Shown here: positions 54,211 through 64,000 of the stretch, one piece after another
Layout: each line of letters starts with the position of its first letter
Numbering within the stretch: position 1 is the stretch's first letter
Origin: Tolypocladium sp. Sup5 PDA-1
Lineage: Eukaryota; Ascomycota; Sordariomycetes; Hypocreales; Ophiocordycipitaceae
NCBI GenBank assembly: GCA_000750105.3
Contig: JPHH03000022.1
Span: forward strand, 1 to 64,000
Direction of reading: 5' to 3'
DNA: 64,000 nt
Notes under the pieces: model-generated
Seen by the model: only the letters and a program-made list of their open reading frames with translations
Database searches by the model: none
What the model was told of the DNA's origin: nothing
Position numbers and translations under genes: made by a program

Positions 54211-55404
54211 ATGATGCCTCCCTCACCGCGCACCCCGCGACATTCCCGGAACTCGTCAGCCGTCGACAGTTACCAAGTGTCTCCGCAGACGCGACGGCAG
54301 TCCAGGTCGTCGGTGCACGACCCTGCAACACCATTTGCCAACGGCCTGAGCCACCAAGACTCGCTGGACCTTAATATCCTCGCCAGTGGAGGAGCCGGCC
54401 CAGGTAACGGGATGGGCAACTTGGCGGATGAACTCGCCGATGCGTTTTCCGACTCTGGGGACGAAGACGAAGACGAATATCAGGACGGGGAGGTCGACCT
54501 CGTGGACCCTCAGGCGGCGCATGGCCAGACCAGAGACGGCGGAGCCGACGTCAACGGCGCCCCCATCAACGATGGTAGCCTCACCATACCCTCGCCACAT
54601 AAACGGAGCCACCAATGGAAAGGGAGCGAGTACGACGGCAGTGAATACGGCTCGGAATCAGACCTCGACTCCGCTGGGATGCCGCCCACCCTCGTGGCCA
54701 AAATTGACGCCATCGAGTCCCTGGCTAGGCGTGGGACGGAGAGCTACGGGGGACCGGCAGATGACGTATTCAAGAGAGTCACGGACGGGCTGCGGGATCT
54801 CGGGTCGCAGTCGACGGTCGAAGGAAGCGCCTCGAGGTGAGAAGCGCCGGCCCCTTTGCGTACTTGCTTGCCATAGTATTTGTACTCACCAGGCCGTAGG
54901 CTAATAACGGCACACTCGGCGCTCACCACGCACCTCACACACCAGACACGCCAGCTTCACAGCTTGACATTTCCCTTGCTGTCGCCTCTGGCGCCGCCGC
55001 CTGACGCCGAGACGATCGACGACCTGGTGCCACTGCTCATATCGCTGTCGGACGACATGCCGCGCCCATCGATGTCGGCCTTCAACTCATTGACTGCGCT
55101 GCACTCGCTCACCGCGGAGCTGATACAAACGCTGAGCTACCTCTCGGACACTCTCCACATGTCACGGCAGACGACGGCGACGGCAACGCGGAGGCTGAAG
55201 AGTGCCAAGGAGCTGGTATCGGACATGAGACGAGAGGAGGAACTGCGAGAGGAGGGCGAGCGGTGGCTGGTACGCGGGAACTGGGGAGAGCGGCTGCAGA
55301 AGAGGGAGTGTGCAGGAGTGTGCGGCGAGGTGATTGGCGGCTTCGAGGACGTCTGCAACGGGTGGCGCCAGCGACTGCTTGCCCAAGCGGAATCGCAGGC
55401 GTGA
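54211..55404 (+). CDS. Conserved-looking protein of unknown function
   Basis: Exons 54211-54836 and 54900-55404 join in frame to 376 residues. The start is the first ATG of a MM pair (MMPPSPRTPRHSRNSS). The N-terminal half is Ser-rich and disordered with an acidic block (DSGDEDEDEYQDGEVDLVD) and several SP/TP sites. The C-terminal half is helical: RLITAHSALTTHLTHQTRQL, SAFNSLTALHSLTAELIQTL, SYLSDTLHMSRQTT, RRLKSAKELVSDMRREEEL and NWGERLQKRECAGVCGEVIGGFEDVC, reading like an ordered coiled-coil domain shared among filamentous fungi. I cannot name a function. Confidence 0.75.
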
Positions 55405-57560
55405 GAGGCGGGCGGCGAATCCAGGCGGGCATTCTTGGATTCTCTTTGTTTTAATACCCCACGGGCGATGGCAGTTTCTTTTGTTGCCGCCGGTCTGCTT
55501 TGTTTTAGAGAGAACATGACGAGTGAGGGGGGGAGGGAGTGGGTGAAGCAGTCGAGCGAGCGTGGTACGTGGAGGGAACGCCCTCTACGCCTTAGGATGG
55601 TGGCCTTTTATCATAGACACAGACCGGCCTGTCGCGGGCCGCAGACGAGATGAAATGGCAAGACCATGTCTCGGCAGAGACAAGAACGAGCGGCGGCTGC
55701 GGCGGGTTCGCTGATGTGATTCCCGATGGTACTTTGTACCTGGAGCGTGACCCACTACGGAAACCTCAAGGTTCGTAATTTCCTAACCGAGCCTCGAGTG
55801 CTTGGTAGGTACGCAGTACGAATACTGCGTTGCAAGATGCTGAGAAAAGTTACTTGGCACGTTGCCATGCATTATGCGGGCGAACATGTATTCGAATCCT
55901 ACTCGGGGCATGTGAGCTGTTCATTCGTGAGGGAGGCTGGCGCGACGCGAAAGAGGCGCGCAAGACAGTATTATGTACGGACTTCGTACGTGTTGTTTAG
56001 AGACGCGACGGAAAGCCCCACGTCAAGGGAGGGAGGCCTCTGCTCGCTCATTCGACAAAGCAAAAACGACAGCGAGAGAGAGAGCGTGTAAGGGACAGAG
56101 CCCGAGAGAGAAAAGAAACCCCCCATGGCTGGTCTCATCGACAGAGCGATCATAGCCAATGGAGCCGTTGGTCACTACCACCACCGCGGTACGCGTCCCG
56201 AAAAGGAGGCCTAGCGCTGCGCAGTTGCACACTGAACAGACGTGCATGGCCGCATCTGCAAAACAAACAACACAACAACGCCAACAACACGAGCGAAGGA
56301 TGGATGCTTTGCGAATGCTGCGTCGGGCACATGACGGCGGCGCACGCCCGACGCATGTGGTGCGGCGAAGAAGGGAGAACAACAGCGCGCCTGAGTACGT
56401 CTTTACCATCTTCAAGAAGCAAGCCGCTTGCTGGCCTGCTGCCAGCGGGCGGCAGTAATTGTGTAGCCCAGGGCAACTGGCTGGGATTGAACACTGAGAA
56501 GTGCTCCGTGCCTCCATGCCTCCATGCCCACCTCACTGTCCAGCTGCGTGCCACGTAACAGGGCAACTCTGTGTTAATTACCAGACGCAAGGATTAGGCG
56601 CATGCTTGCTGCAGTGAATCAATCAGCCAACGCGGGGCCCGCCCGGCTCATGATGGATGAGGAACACTACTTATGCATGGCCCTCGTACCTACCCACGAA
56701 TACCTTGCGCACCCAGGTACTAGGTAGGTAGTGCGTAGCATGTATGGACTAGCAGCCACTTCGTACCTTTTGTTTGGCACTGTTTTCGAGTCCTCATGCA
56801 CCCGCGTTTATTGATTGTTGCCCCTAAATGGTAGCGCGCGGGAGGCGGCCCGTTCGTGTGCGAGGTACGTACCTAAACGGCCAGGGAGGTGCGTACTTTG
56901 TTCGCTTCCCAATCGGGCATGGGCCCGCTCCGTGTCCTTAGCGCGCGCGCCGCCGCCACCCCCCAATGTTCAACCTCCCTCCATCAGCATTCAGCCTTTA
57001 CGACAACCCGCGAGCACCACTGACACACTTACTCCAGCCGACCTCTCGCTGCCGGGTAGCAAACGTCGCTCCCTCTCCGCCCCCCTCTCTCCCATCTCTC
57101 ACTGGCACCGCGACACCTCCCCCGCCCTCACCGCCCGACTGCCGCCTGTCAGCTTCCGTTTGGCGAATTGCTCGGCCCAGCCAGCCTTGCGAAAACGACC
57201 TCGACTCACGGCCACGACGCCATCGCCTGCAACATCAAGTGTGGGCATGCCGATGACGCCCAAGCCATAGCCGCCGCAGTCAAAGCCAGATCGCGCGCGC
57301 ATCAGAGATCGAGCGAGCGAGCGAGCGACACGCCCTGCCGGATGTCCTAACCCCGTCAAGCTCACCTACCTTGCCGCGCCTCCATTTCCCTCAACGTCTC
57401 CCGGTCGTCAGCCGACTATCTTCATTCCAGAATCCTTTGGCTGTCTTCACCACTGCCTCCCGGATCACACCACCCACCCACAGCCGTCGCACGATCGCCT
57501 CTTCCAGTTGCCCGTCCCAGGAGACTGCACACGGCGCCGTTTCTGCGCCACGACTAGACG
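55405..57560. other. Intergenic region and cdh1 promoter
   Basis: No gene supported in 2.2 kb. It contains ACTTCGTACG near 55980, GTACC/TACC motifs near 56690-56730 and 56865-56880, and a CT-rich tract with GAGCGAGC repeats near 57310-57330 before cdh1. Confidence 0.45.
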
Positions 57561-59525
57561 ATGCAACCAGAGTCCTCGGCTCTTGCGGCGATGCCTCCGT
57601 CGTCCAAGAGGGCCATCGGCGACGTCAGAACGCCATCTGTCCCCAGCCCAGCCCGTCTTTCTACGCCGCCGCCCCCATCAGATCGTGGCCGACTCGAGTC
57701 GAAACCGAACGTCGAGAGCAACAACGCTAGGCGGATACGCAGCAGTACGAGGGCCGGTGACGCTGGGCGATCCACGGCTATTGATGCCGAGGCCATCGAT
57801 AGCGCCTTGCTCAGAGAGCTCCAGCGCCCCCACCGCGAGAGCACCCCCGGTGCGAGCCCTCATCGCAAGCGCCAGAGGATCAACGGGGACCGGTAAGTGT
57901 CTTCTGGACCCTTGGTCGTATGCGATGCGAATACGGCTAATGATAGTGCAGCTTCATCCCCTCACGTTCGGGCCAAGATCTGCAAGCCAGCTTCAGCCTG
58001 CTTCATGAGGATGGATCTCCTGCAACACCCTCGAGGCAGAAGAAGCGGACGCCTCATGGCGAGCTTCACTTCCAGAAGAGTGAGTTCTCCTCCGCCTTCA
58101 CGCCGCAGCCGCTGTAAATGATGTTTCATACTGACTGACCACACTCATTCAGCCGAGGAAGCGAATCGCACCTTCTCAACGCTGCTTCGTGCTGAGCTCT
58201 TCGAAACCTCTGTGCCCCAAGCGACGCCACCCACGGCCTCTCCCGACAATACCCTGCCAGCCTCCTCGCACGCTCATGCCAACGATGGCACACGAGCTCA
58301 CACTCCGCCGAACAACAATCCTGCCCCGTCCCTCCCCTCCTCATTGACACCATCTACTCCCCACAAGAATCTGTTCTCGTACATGTCCCCGCGTCATCAC
58401 AGCCACGTCGCCGGGCATCCCACACCATCAAAAACCCCGCAGAGCCGCCACGGCCCCAACCTGGATACGCGAGCAGAGATATACAGCTTGTCTCCCGTGC
58501 GGTTCGGCAGTCAGCAATTGCTGTTGAGCCCCCGGAGGCAGCCCCGAGCTGTGAGCAAGGTGCCGTATAAAGTCCTCGATGCTCCCGAGCTGGCCGACGA
58601 CTTCTACCTGAATCTTGTGGACTGGGGTAGCGCCAACGTGCTGGGCGTAGGGCTGGGATCCAGCGTCTACATGTGGAACGCCCAGACAAGCAAGGTCAAC
58701 AAGCTGTGCACCCTCGAGGACGACACGGTGACGAGCGTTTCTTGGATACAAAAGGGAACCCATCTAGCCATTGGCACCGGCAAGGGCCTCGTCCAGATCT
58801 GGGACGCGGAGAAGACGAGGAGGTTGCGGACCATGACCGGGCACACGGCGCGCGTTGGTTCTTTGGCCTGGAACACGCACATCCTTACCTCGGGATCGCG
58901 CGACAGATTAATATACCACCGAGACGTTCGGGCACCGGACCAATGGCTTAGGAAGCTCGTTGGCCACAAGCAGGAGGTGTGCGGATTGAAGTGGAACTGC
59001 GAGGATGGCCAACTGGCAAGCGGAGGGAATGACAACAAGCTGATGGTTTGGGACAAGCTGTCGGAAACGCCCCTGTGGAAGTTCTCTGACCACACGGCTG
59101 CTGTAAAGGCCATTGCCTGGTCTCCCCATCAGCGCGGGTTGCTGGCGTCGGGGGGCGGAACGGCAGACCGGCGAATCATCTTCCACGACACCGTCAAGGG
59201 CTCTGTCATCAACGAGATCGATACTGGTAGCCAAGTTTGCAACCTGGCCTGGTCAAAGAACTCGAACGAGATAGTCTCGACGCATGGGTACAGCCAGAAC
59301 CAGATTGTGGTTTGGAAGTATCCCTCCATGACCCAGGTGGCCAGCTTGACAGGACACACGTATCGCGTTTTGTACCTGGCTATGAGCCCGGATGGCCGTG
59401 TGGTAGTGACGGGAGCTGGCGATGAGACGCTACGTTTCTGGTCCGTCTTTGGCCGCCGTCCAGGGACCCGAGAAGAGGGCGAAAGCGGTGGGGGACGACT
59501 GGCCGATTGGGGTATTATCCGATGA
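57561..59525 (+). CDS. cdh1: APC/C activator Cdh1 (Fizzy-related, WD40)
   Basis: Exons 57561-57892, 57952-58079 and 58153-59525 give 610 residues. Cdh1 recruits substrates to the anaphase-promoting complex in late mitosis and G1. Diagnostic motifs are the C-box DRFIPSR (residues 110-116, split by intron 1), the LFSYMSP segment, YKVLDAPELADDFYLNLVDW, about seven WD40 repeats (SVYMWNAQTSKV, VQIWDAEKTRRLRTMTGH, LMVWDKLSETPLWKFSDH, IVVWKYPSMTQVASLTGH, ETLRFWSVFG), and the C-terminal Ile-Arg tail. HTPPNNNPAP..TPSTP supplies many SP/TP sites, the usual targets for CDK inhibition. The long low-complexity N-terminus and the C-box/LFSYMSP order place it with Cdh1/Fzr rather than Cdc20. Confidence 0.94.
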
Positions 59526-60693
59526 TCTGCTGCTCAATGCCTCGTATTTTGCCAAGGGCAAAATATCTCAACTCTACAACTGTCACAATACGCAGCCTCA
59601 ACTCAGCTTCGAAGACTAGACTCGGCTCAACGACACGCGTCGCTACGACATGTACGCTGCACGGGCTATATGAATCGCCGCCTGCAGAGCCAGCGGTTCC
59701 AGCAACTTCAGCAATCCTGTATAGTTTCCTACGAGACGGTGAAGGAGAAGAGGACCACGGATGGTTGAATTGTATCGTTTGCACGAACAGGGGCGGAATG
59801 CCGGCGGCACGCCTATTAATTCATGGCTACTTTACCTACCTCAGCTCAGTCAGGGAGGGCGATTTTCGGGTTGTTCGCAAACAGGGTGTCCAGGACGTGT
59901 TGCATCGCCGAGGTCGAGGGCTGAAGACGGCTGCCAACCACAGGCCCCGCCAGCGCCACCAAGGGGACGAGGGCAGGGAACCTGCAAAGGCCGTGACAGG
60001 CGGACAGCGTCTGGGTAGCGATTATTTTATGTTATTTTATGCCAGCATAGCGCAGCTTAAAGAGAAGAAACGAGTCAAGAGACACGCCCTGTGCACCTGG
60101 ATTTGCTCAGTACAAACTCGCCTGCATGAGGTAGTTTGTTGCGTAGCAGCAGAGAGTGGCTTCATGGCGAGTCCTATTCCGTACAAACAGGGAGACGAGT
60201 TGAGCAAATGGCGATGCCCCCTCGTAACCATGCCATTACTTTCTTTCCGCAGCGGCATCAGCGCGCAAGTTGTATATAGGCAGGGCTGGCACACCAAAGC
60301 TAGTCGTGCAGCAGACTTAAGAACAGGAGAAGAATCAACGATAACGAAAGGGAGCAAAAACAGCCCGTCGCCTGCTCCATACGCCAAGTTCCCCGGGGCC
60401 CCGAGGCAGCAATTAAAGGAGAGGCTGACTGGCAGATGATGATCAGCCCTATTGGAGCCCGCAGCTGGCCATGCTCTCGACAAGACCACCTCTGGCGCTT
60501 CTTCTGCTGCTATATAAATGAAAAACAAGGTAGGGGGAAAATTGGAGAGAAAAAATAGACCCGCTTTCTGACAGGCCTTCTTTGCCCGTGTTGTTGTGTC
60601 GAAATCGATGGTCACCACATCCACAGACACTCAGCTCTACAGAAACCCGAGAGCCAGTCCCCATGCACACGCCACCCCCCATCACTCCTGTGA
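59526..60693. other. Convergent intergenic region
   Basis: Between the stops of cdh1 (+) and gpc1 (-). No gene supported; both 3' UTRs should lie here. Confidence 0.5.
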
Positions 60694-62385
60694 TCAAGGA
60701 TCCAGGCCGTCGCGGGCTCTCCGCTCTCGAGCCACGTCTTTCGCTCCGTCATCGACACCAGTAGCTGTGGCTGCTCTGACTGTGGCTGTGGCTGCAATGT
60801 TCTCGTCGAGAAGAGGGATATGATCGAGGCTCGTACTCCGAGTCTTGCCGCTATGCAGCCTCGGTGTACCATTGCCAACAGCCTTGTCATTGACCACCTC
60901 CGCACCCAGGTCCACGGACTGTCCAAGTTGCCCAGCAGCGGCCAGGGCCGACGGTCCATCAGAGTGTGGCGTCATGAGGGGGGATTGAAGCATGAGCTCC
61001 GGGGTACTTTGCCACTTGAGCACTTCGGCTTTCATGGCCTCCAGCTCCTTCTGGAAGCGCTTGCCGAAGACGTCAATGTAGTAGGTTGAGCCGTTGTAAA
61101 TGCTCCAGGCAAAGACGATGAGGAGGAAGGCGGACGAGGCATATTGGCTTACGAACCAGAGCGGGCACGGCAGCATGGTCAGCACAGCGTAGCTATACTG
61201 AATCATCATGAAGGCCGGCTCCTGCAGACTGCTTGGGAGGGAGAGGACGATCCTGCCGATCCAGGTCCTGGAATAGGACCGGCGCAACCAGGTGAACGAG
61301 GTTGGCCGCCCTGCCGCAATCTTCTCGCGACGGCGTACCGTGATGAAGAAGTAGTAGCTGAGCTGCCAGATGGCGTAGGGTATCGTGCTCCACGCCAGCA
61401 TGGAAAAGACGTTGGCATATGCCGTGGGCGACCCGGGGGCCGAGTTCTTGATGGCCCAAATGGCGGGGAAGCGGACCTTCTGCTGCTCGGGAGGGAGGAG
61501 ATGGACGATGCAGTGAAGCGTGGCGCACGGCATGATGTGTATGAAGAGGGAGGTCACCTTGTCAAAGCTGTGGAAGACGAGGGAGTTGCGCCACATGATG
61601 ATGGCCACGGCATTGTTGCCAAAGGCCAGGCAGTAGGCGGCGGTGAAGAGGCGCTTGGAGCTGGGGAAGGCCCAGATGCTGAGGCTCAGCAGCACGTTGA
61701 CGAAGTAGCACAGGTCGGCGAGGAAGTAGTGGTAGCCGCGACGGTGGTAGGTGAAGAAGCGGATGGGCATGAAGTAGACGAGCTGGGCCGTGTACCAGAG
61801 GTGGAAGTACTGGGGGAAGCCGCCGATGAGGTATCCGCTGATGAAGATGTTCATAACGCCGCATATGAAGGATATCTTCTCGCGCAGGCTGATGGCCTTT
61901 GTGTCGTTCCACTGCCTGCCGAGCTTGTCGACTCGCTGGCGCATGCGCTTCCTGTAGCGGTCGAACTGCTCGTCGGCAGAAGGGACGCGCCGGCGCCACT
62001 CCTCGACCATGCGATCGCGGGCGAGCTGCGTCCTCGACTTGAAGGCATCCCTGGATCTGCGCACCTTGTTCGTCTGGGCCGAGATGCCCTTCTGGAGCTT
62101 TTCCAGTTGCTGCGGCAGAGCAAAGTTGTCGAGCAGGTCGAGGACGGTCAGTCGGTCGAGCGGCGGCAAGGGGTCCCAGTCGTCGTGGTAGGAGCTGCTG
62201 CCCGAGAAGGACGGGTTTCGCGAGAGCCTGGGGCTCTTGGGGGTGGTTGCGCTGAGCGAGGGAGACTCGAGGATGGCAACATCGGGAGGCGACGAGCTGA
62301 GAGGCGATGAGATGTCGGGCTCGGGAGCGGCGTGACGCTCGCCGCCAGCGGCCGAGACGGGGAGCGACGCTGGTTCGTCGTCCAT
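60694..62385 (-). CDS. gpc1: Glycerophosphocholine acyltransferase Gpc1 (DUF2838)
   Basis: Single-exon minus-strand gene of 563 codons from the ATG at 62385 (MDDEPASLPV). Gpc1 acylates glycerophosphocholine to lysophosphatidylcholine, a phosphatidylcholine remodelling step, in ER-type membranes. Residues 1-100 are Ser/Pro-rich. Then WDPLPPLDRLTVLDLLDNFALPQQLEKLQ and a basic helical stretch precede a multi-span membrane domain: SFICGVMNIFISGYLIGG, YFHLWYTAQLVYFMPIRF, YHYFLADLCYFVNVLLSLSIW, CLAFGNNAVAIIMWRNSLVFHS, HIMPCATLHCIVHL, WSTIPYAIWQLSYYFFI, and MMIQYSYAVLTMLPCPLW. The motifs HRRGYHYFLADLCYFVN and NSLVFHSFDK..SLFIHIMP are typical of the family. A disordered tail follows. Confidence 0.93.
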   Translation of the reverse strand: MDDEPASLPVSAAGGERHAAPEPDISSPLSSSPPDVAILESPSLSATTPKSPRLSRNPSFSGSSSYHDDWDPLPPLDRLTVLDLLDNFALPQQLEKLQKGISAQTNKVRRSRDAFKSRTQLARDRMVEEWRRRVPSADEQFDRYRKRMRQRVDKLGRQWNDTKAISLREKISFICGVMNIFISGYLIGGFPQYFHLWYTAQLVYFMPIRFFTYHRRGYHYFLADLCYFVNVLLSLSIWAFPSSKRLFTAAYCLAFGNNAVAIIMWRNSLVFHSFDKVTSLFIHIMPCATLHCIVHLLPPEQQKVRFPAIWAIKNSAPGSPTAYANVFSMLAWSTIPYAIWQLSYYFFITVRRREKIAAGRPTSFTWLRRSYSRTWIGRIVLSLPSSLQEPAFMMIQYSYAVLTMLPCPLWFVSQYASSAFLLIVFAWSIYNGSTYYIDVFGKRFQKELEAMKAEVLKWQSTPELMLQSPLMTPHSDGPSALAAAGQLGQSVDLGAEVVNDKAVGNGTPRLHSGKTRSTSLDHIPLLDENIAATATVRAATATGVDDGAKDVARERRARDGLDP

Positions 62386-64000
62386 GGCTGTCGGCGGCTC
62401 TGCGATGAGCAGCCAGGCGAGGGCCGGCCTTGTCGAGGTCAGCACGGTTTGCTACAGGGGGTAGCCTCTAGGTGTTTACCTAGTGAGCTCAAAGCAGGCA
62501 AGTCAGGGGTATGTCGCATACACGGCCGACACGGGGGGCTCAGGAGCGGTTCGGGCGAGAGGTTACACGGCTCGTGGAGGCGCAAGGAGGTTTGAACCGC
62601 GCGTGTACGAAGTAGACGACGCGTAGGATGAGAGCCACAGGCAGTGCTTCGTAGTTGGCGGTCGAGGCTGCGGTAAGGTCTAACCTCCACGGGCGAGAGA
62701 AAGAGGAGAAGAGGAGAACGGGAGGAGCCTGGAAGGGCGACAAAACGGACGTCCAGTGGTGGTTTGATGGCGAGGCAGAAAGCTGGAGGGTGTTGGACGG
62801 CGATGACACGGATCCATGGAGGCATCACAAGGTGACCCTGGCTGGAGCTAGTAGCAGCTCGAGGTACCTACCGATCTGGGGGTGCTGAGGTATTACCCCA
62901 TCCCTGAGCAACGTAACGGGTGCCTTGGTCTGGTAGCTGGGGTACCCACTCGGACATAGAGCCACTGGCGCCCCGACAATTATGCCCTGCAGTTGGATTG
63001 GTTGGGCAACTGGTGACCAGATGCCAGAGAGCACCAATGTCCAGTACATATTCCGTACGTGGCTCTCCTTACCTAGGTAGGCAGTTAAACAGTTGCCAAG
63101 GGGACAACCTAGGTACCATATGGACAGCGATCTACATATCCCAAGGAACGTCGCTTGGCCGAGGTTCAGATGCGTTCAGACCCGTACCCAGGCAGTTCTC
63201 TCCAGGCAACAATAAGGTAATCTGCAGCAGCAGAGCGAGGCAGCAAGCCCAGACGAAACATGTGAGCTCCATGGCACATTGCAGCGCCTGCCTAAGACTT
63301 GGGCTCACGCGAAAGCGCCACGTAAGATAAGGTGCCGTCAGGTGATGGTTTGGATGGGATCAGCGTGAGGTAGTTATCAAGCGACTCAACGTCGCCCTCT
63401 CTGCCCAGGTGGTGTAGTTGACACATGTGGTTGGGCCACAGCCTGTGCGCGCCAACTTCAGTGCTGTACTCCGTACTCCCTACGTCGGTACTTGGTACTC
63501 CCTATTCGTACGTCGGTACTTGGTAATACTCCCTAGACTCGCAAGAAGGGTCACGCCTCGTCGCACGTGCTCACTCTGCGGCGGGGCCAGACCAGTACGT
63601 ACCCCTGTGGTTGGACAGGCTAGCCTCTCACCAGAGGCGCGCGACGCGTTCCTTGCGATCAAACGCTTCTGCACTCCACAGCCAGCTCAAGAAGAAGATT
63701 GAAGTGCTATCGCCATCGCCATCGCCTGCCCTCTACTACTATGTGCCATCGCGGCTGCGGACCCGACCCTGAGCGCGCTCGACCCCAAGCTCTCCGCGGC
63801 CAGTAGGCTGCACCGCAGGCAGTCTCGTACAGCTCTCCAGCCCGCTCGCAATCAATCGCGTCTGGTGCCAGGCCGTCGCATCGCATCGCATCCTACCGTA
63901 TCGCATCGCACACATTCATAGTCACGACGCCCCCCCGAGCGATCCCTCCCACCACGCGGCGCGGCACTTCGACGCAGTGCCCGCCCGACGACAACCGCAG
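62386..64000. other. Upstream region of gpc1 to the window end
   Basis: No complete gene supported. It contains TTACCTAGGTAGG (about 63070), AACCTAGGTACC (about 63106), GTACTCCGTAC near 63467, and CATCG/GCATC simple repeats at 63705-63730 and 63875-63910. The CT/CCG-rich end may be the leader of a gene lying beyond the window. Confidence 0.4.

Noticed and set aside
61144..62310. 388-codon plus-strand open frame opposite gpc1
   Set aside because: Antisense shadow of the gpc1 coding sequence; its codon pattern mirrors the real gene.
63705..63910. GCATC/CATCG short repeats that might suggest a repeat array
   Set aside because: Simple-sequence DNA with no spacer structure; not a CRISPR array.

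Overview
The window is nuclear DNA of a filamentous ascomycete. Introns are short (mostly 45-135 bases), with GT..AG ends and CTAAC/CTGAC-like branch sites. Coding DNA is GC-rich. The gene set is typical of Pezizomycotina, probably Sordariomycetes/Hypocreales (flbD-type Myb regulator, fungal glutaminase A, Eat1-type hydrolase, TPR O-GlcNAc transferase, GPC acyltransferase). The order-level placement is inference from gene style, not a search.

Layout. 1-3480 is an AT-rich island holding the 3' part of a Ty1/copia retrotransposon (reverse transcriptase and RNase H, open from 132 to 1943) and probable LTR sequence with internal duplications. The switch to GC-rich DNA falls about 130 bases before the start codon of a uracil phosphoribosyltransferase gene. 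Then follow: fur1 (+), elf1 (-), urc1/urg1-like (+, 20 exons), a small unknown gene (+), rps1/eS1 (+), eat1-like hydrolase (-), sec23 (+), rpl12/uL11 (+), an O-GlcNAc transferase (+), a long gap, flbD (+), a 5.3-kb gap, two poorly supported minus-strand genes (one apparently broken), the complex I subunit NDUFS5 (-), sec39 (+), a Tra2-like RRM protein (-), secreted glutaminase A (-), naa20/nat3 (-), an unknown coiled-coil-like protein (+), cdh1 (+) and gpc1 (-).

Most genes are unrelated housekeeping functions. The one grouping with a clear theme is fur1 plus urc1 (uracil salvage and uracil catabolism) on either side of elf1. Secretory-pathway genes recur (sec23 and sec39).

Exon models were built by hand from splice signals and reading frame. 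Each recognised gene's exons sum to a multiple of three and give a continuous family-like protein. Main points for follow-up are: three micro-exons (9, 4 and 4 nt) inside urc1; an 11-base GTACGAAGTAC motif present 12 times and only between genes; a perfect 21-bp inverted repeat at 35356-35411; an identical CACGTGAC box in front of both ribosomal protein genes; a 46-glutamine tract in FlbD; and the retrotransposon edge lying against the fur1 promoter. I found no CRISPR array, rRNA or convincing tRNA, and no clear new defence or biosynthetic system.
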